Assembly (NCBI GenBank): GCA_900554085.1
Contig: USGA01000049.1
Span: 1 to 6,065, forward strand
Direction: 5' to 3'
DNA: 6,065 nt
From: an uncultured Clostridia bacterium
GTDB lineage: Bacteria; Bacillota; Clostridia; Christensenellales; CAG-917
Shown: piece by piece, positions 1 to 4,665 of the stretch
Layout of the letters: each line of letters opens with the position of its first letter
Position numbering within the stretch: position 1 is the stretch's first letter
Made by a program: the position numbers and the translations under genes
Notes under the pieces: generated by a model
The model's input: only the letters and a program-made list of their open reading frames with translations
What the model was told of the DNA's origin: nothing
The model's database searches: none

Positions 1-621
1 AGCGCGCTTGTCGACAAAAGCGTCGACCTGCGCTATTCTTTCTCCGTAGCGCGCGGACGTTGTCGTTTGCTTGTCCCGGCGCGCGGCGAAATCCGTCCTG
101 ACGTCCCCGAGGCAAAGCGCGGTAATCTGTATACCCGTGCCGTCGAGTTCGTGCCGCATTGCCCGCGCGAACATATTGACGGCGCTTTTGGTCACGGAGT
201 ACATAGTGCGGAAAGGCATAGGAACGAAAGCGGCGGCTGAACTTATGCAGACAATCCTGGCGCCCTCTTTCATATAAGGCAACGCCGCGCGGGTGCAATT
301 CACGACGCCGTTCAGGTTGGTGTCGACTATCGCTCTCAGCGCTTTTTCGTCGATGAGTTCGACCGCGCCCGATTGTCCGTAGCCCGCATTGTTGAAAAGA
401 ACGTCGATTGAGCCGTACAGAGCGGCGATTTCGGCAAAAACGGTTTCGACCGCCGCGAAATCGGAGACGTCGCAGGCGAAACTGTCCCGACCGTTGTCGG
501 GTGCGCTGCGCGAAAGGACCACGACGTTTGCCCCGCTTTCCGCGAGAGCGTCCGCCAGCCCTTTGCCTATGCCGCGGGTGCCGCCCGTGACGACAACTGT
601 TTTCCCTTTGTAATTATCCAT
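1..621 (-). CDS. SDR-family NAD(P)-dependent oxidoreductase, C-terminus cut by window edge
   Basis: This is a classical short-chain dehydrogenase/reductase, a soluble enzyme with a Rossmann fold. I translated 207 codons from the ATG at 621 to the left edge without a stop, so the C-terminal part is missing (the family is usually about 240-280 residues). Visible motifs are the cofactor loop TGGTRGIG (12-19), the adenine-contacting acidic residue in DVSD (Asp51), NNAG (77-80), the Asn of TNLNG (Asn102), the catalytic Ser in CISSAA (127-128), and YSVTK with Tyr141 and Lys145. LGDVRTDF (171-178) takes the place of the usual PGxVxT. Arg17 and Arg38 suggest NADPH preference; that is inference. The substrate cannot be read from sequence. 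The start is fixed because the Rossmann strand begins at residue 7. No Shine-Dalgarno precedes it, and a promoter lies only 11 nt upstream. The family call is secure; the specific reaction is unknown. Confidence 0.95.
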   Translation of the reverse strand, partial: MDNYKGKTVVVTGGTRGIGKGLADALAESGANVVVLSRSAPDNGRDSFACDVSDFAAVETVFAEIAALYGSIDVLFNNAGYGQSGAVELIDEKALRAIVDTNLNGVVNCTRAALPYMKEGARIVCISSAAAFVPMPFRTMYSVTKSAVNMFARAMRHELDGTGIQITALCLGDVRTDFAARRDKQTTTSARYGERIAQVDAFVDKRA

Positions 622-632
622 ATCCGAAAGAC

Positions 633-661
633 ATTATATCACACCTTTGCGGGCGTGGCAA
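633..661 (-). promoter_or_regulatory. Sigma-A-type promoter of the SDR gene, giving a near-leaderless mRNA
   Basis: Read on the minus strand, TTGCCA (656-661) is followed by a 17-nt spacer and a perfect TATAAT (633-638) preceded by TGa, an extended -10. Only 11 nt separate the -10 from the ATG at 621. Transcription starting 6-7 nt after the -10 would leave about 5 nt of leader. This site lies after the hairpin that follows the ferritin-like gene, so the SDR gene can be expressed independently of it. Confidence 0.7.
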
Positions 662-676
662 CGTCGTTTGACCGCG

Positions 677-702
677 GCGGCGCGCCTATGCGGGCGCGCC
701 GC
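677..702 (-). terminator. GC-rich hairpin after the ferritin-like gene, possible terminator
   Basis: A perfect 10-bp inverted repeat (677-686 with 693-702) encloses a 6-nt loop. It begins 11 nt past the stop codon of the ferritin-like gene and ends before the SDR promoter, where a terminator would be expected. No U-tract follows it in either direction, so it is not a textbook intrinsic terminator. It could instead stabilise the 3' end of the mRNA or act with a factor. The perfect pairing is seen directly; its function is inferred. Confidence 0.5.
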
Positions 703-712
703 TGTCACGTCG

Positions 713-1198
713 TCATTTATAGGACGCAAGCAAGTCGCGGAAAATCTTGATGTGCATTTCCTCGTCGAGGATTATGCGTTCCAGCAGTTGTTTTACGCTT
801 TCGGTATGAAGATTGAGAATGGTGCGTTCGTAGTTGAGTATCGCCGTTTCCTCGGCGTGAATGTTCTGCGCGAGGAATTTTTCGGGAGAAAGGGTGTAAT
901 TGGCAAAACTTCCGCTCCAATATGTCCTGCCTCCCATTACGGGATATCCGCCCAGTTTGAAAATGGCTTCGCCGAGCAGTTCGTGATGATGCATTTCCGA
1001 CTTCGCAATGCCGATGAGCACTTCGGAAAGTTCGGGACTTTTTATCGTTATGTAATGCTGGAAGCAATAGGTGGTGACGGCTGTCAGTTCTCCCGCGGGG
1101 CCTCCGTAATTGGGCATAAGCAGTTTGCTGTCGGCGAGGTTTTCGGCGACGTCGATTTCGGGATAGGGCAGTTCGCAGGCATAGAGAATATGGTCCAT
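713..1198 (-). CDS. Ferritin-like diiron-carboxylate protein (rubrerythrin type, no rubredoxin domain)
   Basis: This 161-residue protein has the four-helix ligand pattern of the ferritin-like superfamily. The candidate ligands are Glu37 in the first helix, Glu68xxHis71 within SEMHHHE (67-73), Glu116 or Glu117 in HAEETAI, and Glu146xxHis149 in LDEEMHI. Such proteins bind two iron or manganese ions and usually serve in peroxide detoxification or metal handling in anaerobes. There is no CxxC rubredoxin domain; the only cysteines are Cys8 and Cys45, so electrons would have to come from a separate partner. No signal peptide or membrane segment is seen, so it is cytoplasmic. The ATG is well supported by AGGAGG at 1204-1209, 5 nt upstream. 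It is transcribed away from secG and towards the SDR gene, with a GC hairpin after its stop. Whether it acts as a peroxidase, an oxidase or a storage protein is undetermined. Confidence 0.88.
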   Translation of the reverse strand: MDHILYACELPYPEIDVAENLADSKLLMPNYGGPAGELTAVTTYCFQHYITIKSPELSEVLIGIAKSEMHHHELLGEAIFKLGGYPVMGGRTYWSGSFANYTLSPEKFLAQNIHAEETAILNYERTILNLHTESVKQLLERIILDEEMHIKIFRDLLASYK

Positions 1199-1308
1199 TC
1201 GCTCCTCCTTTTTTCACAATATATGACGGGGCGGGCAACGAGTGTGCGCTCCGAGAGGCTTTTCGGGCGCACGCGACGCGGTATATTGTCGGTTTTTATA
1301 AAATTCGC

Positions 1309-1337
1309 TTGCCAAAATTTCGGCGATGTGCTAGACT
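1309..1337 (+). promoter_or_regulatory. secG promoter
   Basis: TTGCCA (1309-1314), a 17-nt spacer and TAGACT (1332-1337) preceded by TGC make a sigma-A-like promoter with an extended -10. The -35 hexamer is the same as that of the SDR promoter. The predicted transcription start near 1344 leaves a leader of about 19 nt that contains GGAGG 5 nt before the ATG. Confidence 0.65.
1311..1324. promoter_or_regulatory. Pseudo-palindrome in the secG promoter spacer, possible operator
   Basis: GCCAAAATTTCGGC pairs with its own complement at 12 of 14 positions around an AAATTT centre. It overlaps the end of the -35 hexamer and lies between the -35 and -10, a classic place for a repressor. The arms are short and the region is AT-rich, so chance is a real alternative. 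No matching regulator is encoded in the window. Confidence 0.25.
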
Positions 1338-1362
1338 TTCATAGACTTGTTCGGAGGTAGAA

Positions 1363-1692
1363 ATGCTTACAAGACTCGACAACGTTTTTTACGGACTTCT
1401 TGCCGCAACTGCGAGTGATACGCCGGGCGGTACGATTCCGCAAGCAACGCGCGAAGCGGTCGTGACGGCATTTATCGTGTTGATGGTTCTGGCGTCAATC
1501 GCTATGATCGTCGTCGTATTGATGCAGAAAGGCACAAACGACAACGTGGGAGTCATCACCGGCGCATCCGATACCTACTACGGCAGGAACAAGGAGAAAG
1601 GCAGGGAGAGCACGCTCAAGAAAATCACGCTCGCGCTCTTCGCTTTCATTCTCGTCTGTTCGATAATCTGCTTCATAGTGGACAGGATTTGA
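1363..1692 (+). CDS. secG: Preprotein translocase subunit SecG
   Basis: SecG is the small membrane subunit of the SecYEG channel and assists SecA-driven export. The 109 residues show two membrane helices (about 32-54 and 88-107). They are joined by a cytoplasmic loop with the family signature: LMQKG (53-57), then a Gly/Ser-rich stretch NVGVITGAS, then YYGRNKEKGRE and LKKIT. The first helix is preceded by about 30 residues, longer than in many SecG proteins of around 75 residues. The ATG has GGAGG 5 nt upstream, so the extension is probably real. The gene has its own promoter (1309-1337) and a strong terminator (1708-1733), which suggests a single-gene transcript. In many Bacillota secG is followed by rnr (RNase R) and then smpB; here rnr is absent between them. 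Confidence 0.95.
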   Translation: MLTRLDNVFYGLLAATASDTPGGTIPQATREAVVTAFIVLMVLASIAMIVVVLMQKGTNDNVGVITGASDTYYGRNKEKGRESTLKKITLALFAFILVCSIICFIVDRI

Positions 1693-1707
1693 CGGAAAGT
1701 TACGGCG

Positions 1708-1733
1708 GCGGCTCCTCGCGGAGCCGCTTTTTT
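1708..1733 (+). terminator. Intrinsic terminator of secG
   Basis: A perfect 8-bp GC-rich stem (1708-1715 with 1720-1727) closes a TCGC loop and is followed directly by six T residues (1728-1733). It begins 16 nt after the secG stop, and the smpB promoter lies beyond it, so secG and smpB are separate transcription units. Confidence 0.93.
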
Positions 1734-1762
1734 GTATTCTCGGGGTGTGCGCGCCCCAACGC

Positions 1763-1791
1763 TTGAAAACAAATGCGGGAAGTTGTATCAT
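1763..1791 (+). promoter_or_regulatory. Promoter of the smpB-metY-metA unit
   Basis: TTGAAA (1763-1768), a 17-nt spacer and TATCAT (1786-1791) fit a sigma-A promoter. It lies between the secG terminator and smpB. The predicted start near 1798 gives a leader of about 26 nt. That leader is too short for a SAM riboswitch or T-box, so the methionine genes downstream do not appear to be controlled by a leader RNA here. Confidence 0.65.
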
Positions 1792-1800
1792 ACTAGATAC
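1785..1800. repeat. Short inverted repeat over the smpB -10 region
   Basis: GTATC (1785-1789) and GATAC (1796-1800) form 5-bp arms around 6 nt. The left arm overlaps the -10 hexamer, and the right arm covers the likely transcription start. This could be an operator half-site pair or chance, since the arms are short. Confidence 0.25.
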
Positions 1801-1823
1801 GGCGCCTTGCCCGAAAACGAATT

Positions 1824-2279
1824 ATGAAGATTGTCGCGACCAACAAAAAAGCCTATCACGATTATTTCGTCGAGGAGACTCTGGAGGCGGGCATAGTGCT
1901 CGTCGGCTCCGAGGTCAAGTCCGTGCGCCTCGGCGCAGTCAACCTGCGCGACAGTTTCGCAATAGTCAAGGGCGGCGAAGTCTTCCTTCTCGGCGCGCAC
2001 ATCGCGCCTTACGAAAAGGGCAGTTATTTCAACGTCGAGCCCCGTCGCAAACGGAAACTGCTGCTCAACAAGTCGGAAATCCGCAAACTTCAGGCAAAGA
2101 CGGAGCGCAAGGGTTACACCCTCGTGCCCCTCAAGGTATATTTCAAAGACAGCCTTGTCAAGGTGGAACTGGGGCTTTGCCGAGGCAAGGAAACCCACGA
2201 CAAGCGCGAGTCCATAAAACGCAAGGACGCCGAGCGTGAAATGGAACGCGCAAAAAAAGAATTCAACGCGCGCGGTTAA
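1824..2279 (+). CDS. smpB: SsrA-binding protein SmpB
   Basis: SmpB binds tmRNA and brings it to stalled ribosomes, starting trans-translation. The 151 residues are the usual family length and show the conserved blocks in order: NKKAYHDYFVEET (7-19) and GIVLVGSEVKSVR (23-35) of the OB-like barrel, LRDSFAIV (41-48), AHIAPYEKGSYFN (58-70), KGYTLVPLKVYF (96-107), and GKETHDKRES (121-130). The tail (131-149) is basic and helix-forming; in the family this tail reads the empty mRNA channel in the decoding centre. No Shine-Dalgarno is visible before the ATG, unlike the genes around it. The ATG is still the right start because the alignment begins at once. Its promoter is at 1763-1791. metY follows after 18 bp with no terminator. 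The partner tmRNA gene (ssrA) is not in the window. Confidence 0.97.
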   Translation: MKIVATNKKAYHDYFVEETLEAGIVLVGSEVKSVRLGAVNLRDSFAIVKGGEVFLLGAHIAPYEKGSYFNVEPRRKRKLLLNKSEIRKLQAKTERKGYTLVPLKVYFKDSLVKVELGLCRGKETHDKRESIKRKDAEREMERAKKEFNARG

Positions 2280-2285
2280 ATGCGT

Positions 2286-2292
2286 AAAGGAG
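2286..2292 (+). promoter_or_regulatory. Ribosome binding site that sets the metY start
   Basis: AAAGGAG ends 5 nt before the ATG at 2298. An in-frame ATG at 2280, immediately after the smpB stop, would add six residues but has no such site upstream. The 2298 start is therefore preferred. Confidence 0.85.
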
Positions 2293-2297
2293 ATACT

Positions 2298-3581
2298 ATG
2301 AGCAAAATCGAGACAATTTGCGTGCAAGGCGGTTACACCCCCAAGAACGGCGAGCCGAGACAGGTTCCCATTATTCAGAGCACCACTTTCAAATACGATA
2401 CCAGCGAGGATATGGGCAAACTGTTCGACCTTGAGACGAGCGGTTATTTCTACACACGTCTTCAGAATCCCACCAACGACCACGTGGCGAACAAGATTTG
2501 CCAACTCGAGGGCGGCACGGCGGCTATGCTCACCTCCTCGGGGCAGGCTGCAAACTTTTTCTCGATATTCAACATTGCGGGACAGGGCGACCACATCGTC
2601 TCTTCCAGCGCGATTTACGGCGGCACGTATAACCTCTTTGCCGTCACTATGAAGAGAATGGGAATCGAATTCACGTTCATTTCTCCCGATTCCACCGACG
2701 AGGAAATCGACGCCGCATTCCGTCCCAACACCAAGGCACTCTTCGGGGAGACGGTATCCAATCCCTCGGTCGCCGTCCTCGACATCGAGCGTTTCGCCGC
2801 AAGAGCGCACGCCCACGGCGTCCCGCTCATCATCGACAACACTTTCGCGACGCCCGTCAACTGCCGTCCCTTCGAGTGGGGCGCGGACATCGTCACGCAC
2901 TCCACCACCAAGTACCTCGACGGTCACGGCTCGGCGGTCGGCGGCTGCATTGTCGACAGCGGCAAGTTCGACTGGACGAAATATCCCGAAAAATTCCCCG
3001 GACTCTGCACGCCCGACGAGAGTTATCACGGCGTGACGTACACCGAGAGATTCGGGCTTGCGGGTGCGTTCATCACAAAAGCAACGGCGCAACTTATGCG
3101 CGACTTCGGCAGCATCCAGTCACCTCAGAACGCGTTTCTGCTCAACCTCGGACTGGAGAGCCTGCACGTCAGAATGCAGCGCCACTGCGAGAACGCGCAG
3201 AAAGTGGCGGAGTTCCTCAAAGGCGACGACAGAGTGGCTTGGGTGACTTATTGCGGACTGGAGGGCGACAAGTACCACGAACTTGCCAAGAAGTATCTTC
3301 CCAACGGCTCCTGCGGCGTTGTCAGTTTCGGAGTCAAAGGCGGTCGCAAGGCGGCGGAAAACTTTATGAAGCACCTCAAGGTCTTCGCAATCGAAACCCA
3401 CGTCGCCGACGCGCGTTCGTGCTGTCTGCACCCCGCCAGCGCGACGCACAGGCAGATGAACGACGACGAACTGAAGGCCGCGGGCGTTTCTCCCGACCTT
3501 GTCAGAATGTCCGTCGGTATCGAGAATGCCGACGACCTCATCGCGGACATCAAACAGGCTCTTGACGCAGTAAGCAGATAA
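2298..3581 (+). CDS. metY: O-acetylhomoserine sulfhydrylase (O-acetylhomoserine aminocarboxypropyltransferase)
   Basis: MetY is a cytoplasmic PLP enzyme that makes homocysteine and acetate from O-acetylhomoserine and sulfide, the direct sulfhydrylation route to methionine. The 427 residues match the usual length of about 430 and the Cys/Met-metabolism fold-type-I family. Lys205 in HSTTKYLDGHG forms the Schiff base. Tyr52 and Arg54 in FYTRLQNPTN reach the PLP phosphate of the partner subunit. Asp180 in IIDNTFATP holds the pyridine nitrogen. SSGQAA (80-85) and SAIYGGTYNLF (104-114) line the cofactor site. Arg403 in LVRMSVGIE binds the substrate carboxylate. The stretch FGSIQSPQNAFLLNLGLESL (270-289) is typical of MetY rather than cystathionine synthases. 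It lies 18 bp after smpB and 69 bp before metA, which supplies its substrate. Some side activity on O-acetylserine is known in the family. Confidence 0.95.
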   Translation: MSKIETICVQGGYTPKNGEPRQVPIIQSTTFKYDTSEDMGKLFDLETSGYFYTRLQNPTNDHVANKICQLEGGTAAMLTSSGQAANFFSIFNIAGQGDHIVSSSAIYGGTYNLFAVTMKRMGIEFTFISPDSTDEEIDAAFRPNTKALFGETVSNPSVAVLDIERFAARAHAHGVPLIIDNTFATPVNCRPFEWGADIVTHSTTKYLDGHGSAVGGCIVDSGKFDWTKYPEKFPGLCTPDESYHGVTYTERFGLAGAFITKATAQLMRDFGSIQSPQNAFLLNLGLESLHVRMQRHCENAQKVAEFLKGDDRVAWVTYCGLEGDKYHELAKKYLPNGSCGVVSFGVKGGRKAAENFMKHLKVFAIETHVADARSCCLHPASATHRQMNDDELKAAGVSPDLVRMSVGIENADDLIADIKQALDAVSR

Positions 3582-3637
3582 AGAGTACAAAACGACAGAT
3601 AAAAGCCGTATTCCGTTGCGTCAGACGGGCAGTCGGC

Positions 3638-3645
3638 AAAGGAGG
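3638..3645 (+). promoter_or_regulatory. Ribosome binding site that sets the GTG start of metA
   Basis: AAAGGAGG ends 5 nt before a GTG at 3651. The same 5-nt spacing is used by the ferritin-like gene, secG and metY. This supports GTG as the initiation codon, and the protein aligns with MetA from its first residues (PIIISKELPA). Confidence 0.9.
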
Positions 3646-3650
3646 CACAA

Positions 3651-4574
3651 GTGCCCATCATCATTTCAAAGGAATTGCCTGCGTACGAAGTTCTCCGAGG
3701 GGAGAAGATTTTCGTTATGGATTCCGTCCGTGCCGTAACGCAGGACATACGCCCCCTCGAAGTGGCGATTGTCAACCTTATGCCCACCAAAGAGGTCACC
3801 GAAACGCAACTGATGAGGTTGCTCGGCAACACGCCGCTGCAGGTCAACATACACCTTATCGGTACTGCAAGTTACAAGAGTACGCACGTGTCGGAAGCCC
3901 ATATGCACAAGTTCTACAGTTCGATTGACGAAGTGCGCGGTATGAAATTCGACGGTATGATAGTCACGGGGGCACCCGTCGAGACCATACCTTTCGAGGA
4001 AGTGAAATATTGGGACGAACTCGTTTCCATAATGGATTTCGCGCGCGAAAACGTCACCAGCACGATTTATATCTGCTGGGGAGCGCAGGCGGCACTCTAT
4101 CATTTCTACGGAATAGGCAAACAGTTGTTGCCGAGAAAACTGTTCGGAATCTATCCCACCAACGCCACACAGGAGAACGATATGTTGCTCAAGGGTATGG
4201 ACGATACGTTCTATATTCCTCATTCCCGCCATACGCGCGTCGACGAGGAAGCCCTCCGCAAATGTCCGCACGTCAAGGTGCTTGCGGTTTCGCCCGAGGC
4301 GGGTATAGCAATAGCCAAAACGCACGACAACCGTTCGTTCTTCTTCACGGGGCACGCCGAGTACGACCGTTTCACGCTCAAGAACGAGTACGAACGCGAC
4401 CTGGCGAAGGGGCTGGAAATAGACCCGCCCAAAGATTATTTTGTCAACAACGACCTGGGAGTGGTGGATATGAAATGGCGTTCCACCGCCAATCTGCTTT
4501 TCTACAACTGGTTGAACTATTACGTGTATCAGGTCACGCCGTTCGAGATAGGCGAAGTCGGCAAGGGCGCTTGA
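3651..4574 (+). CDS. metA: Homoserine O-acetyltransferase of the MetA family
   Basis: MetA acylates the hydroxyl of homoserine, the committing step of methionine synthesis. The 307 residues keep E. coli MetA numbering over the active site: Cys142 in YICWGAQAALYHFYGI is the nucleophile, His235 and Glu237 lie in TGHAEYDRF, and Arg249 probably contacts homoserine. The specificity position 111 is Glu (APVETIPF). Published work on MetA links Glu111 to acetyl-CoA use and Gly111 to succinyl-CoA use, so the product should be O-acetylhomoserine although automatic annotation often says succinyltransferase. The neighbouring metY, which consumes O-acetylhomoserine, agrees. The start is GTG with AAAGGAGG 5 nt upstream. 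The 69-bp gap after metY has no terminator and only a weak imperfect stem (about 3605-3637). A bidirectional terminator follows. Family identity is near certain; acetyl specificity is a strong inference. Confidence 0.95.
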   Translation: MPIIISKELPAYEVLRGEKIFVMDSVRAVTQDIRPLEVAIVNLMPTKEVTETQLMRLLGNTPLQVNIHLIGTASYKSTHVSEAHMHKFYSSIDEVRGMKFDGMIVTGAPVETIPFEEVKYWDELVSIMDFARENVTSTIYICWGAQAALYHFYGIGKQLLPRKLFGIYPTNATQENDMLLKGMDDTFYIPHSRHTRVDEEALRKCPHVKVLAVSPEAGIAIAKTHDNRSFFFTGHAEYDRFTLKNEYERDLAKGLEIDPPKDYFVNNDLGVVDMKWRSTANLLFYNWLNYYVYQVTPFEIGEVGKGA

Positions 4575-4615
4575 GCCTATACGCCGAAGCAAAAAGCGTG
4601 CGCATCAATGCAAAC

Positions 4616-4647
4616 AAAAAACTCCCCGTGCAGGGGAGTTTTTTTTT
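4616..4647. terminator. Bidirectional intrinsic terminator shared by metA and the MFS gene
   Basis: ACTCCCC (4621-4627) pairs with GGGGAGT (4633-4639) around the loop GTGCA. A-rich sequence lies on the left (4616-4621) and nine T residues on the right (4639-4647). On the plus strand this ends the metA transcript. On the minus strand the stem is followed by six T residues, G and TTT, ending the transporter transcript, whose stop codon is about 20 nt away. Terminator function is very likely on the plus strand and likely on the minus strand. Confidence 0.93.
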
Positions 4648-4665
4648 GCGGATTTGCTTTTGCCG

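Larger units (their letters stand above)
1199..1362. other. Intergenic region between the ferritin-like gene and secG, transcribed divergently
   Basis: This 164-bp gap holds the minus-strand ribosome site of the ferritin-like gene (1204-1209), the secG promoter (1309-1337) and the secG ribosome site GGAGG (1353-1357). For the minus strand I see a possible -10, TATATT (complement of 1218-1223), but no acceptable -35 at 16-18 nt. The promoter of the ferritin-like gene is therefore not identified. No small RNA or short gene is supported here. Confidence 0.6.

Noticed and set aside
614..634. Six-codon minus-strand mini-frame starting inside the SDR promoter -10
   Set aside because: Its ATG lies at or before the expected transcription start, so it would probably not be on the mRNA.
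647..1360. 237-codon plus-strand frame opposite the ferritin-like gene
   Set aside because: It is antisense to a gene with a clear ribosome site and complete metal ligands, lacks its own ribosome site, and overlaps the divergent promoter region.
1735..1823. SAM riboswitch, T-box or tmRNA gene near smpB and the methionine genes
   Set aside because: The gap is only 89 bp, most of it promoter. I see no S-box or T-box core elements and no tmRNA ends.
2280..2297. Earlier in-frame ATG for metY directly after the smpB stop
   Set aside because: No ribosome site precedes it, whereas the ATG at 2298 has AAAGGAG at ideal spacing, and the family begins near that residue.
1788..3092. 434-codon open frame on the minus strand opposite smpB and metY
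   Set aside because: The plus strand here encodes two well-conserved families with all catalytic motifs. The antisense translation shows no recognisable motif and no ribosome site; it is an open frame caused by base composition.
3582..3650. Weak stem in the metY-metA gap that might control metA translation
   Set aside because: Only two 4-bp helices with a large internal loop (about 3605-3637), and the ribosome site lies outside it. Not strong enough to report as a feature.
3666..4592. 308-codon open frame on the minus strand opposite metA
   Set aside because: It mirrors the whole metA gene, resembles no family I know, and would run through the metA 3' end. MetA itself is beyond doubt.
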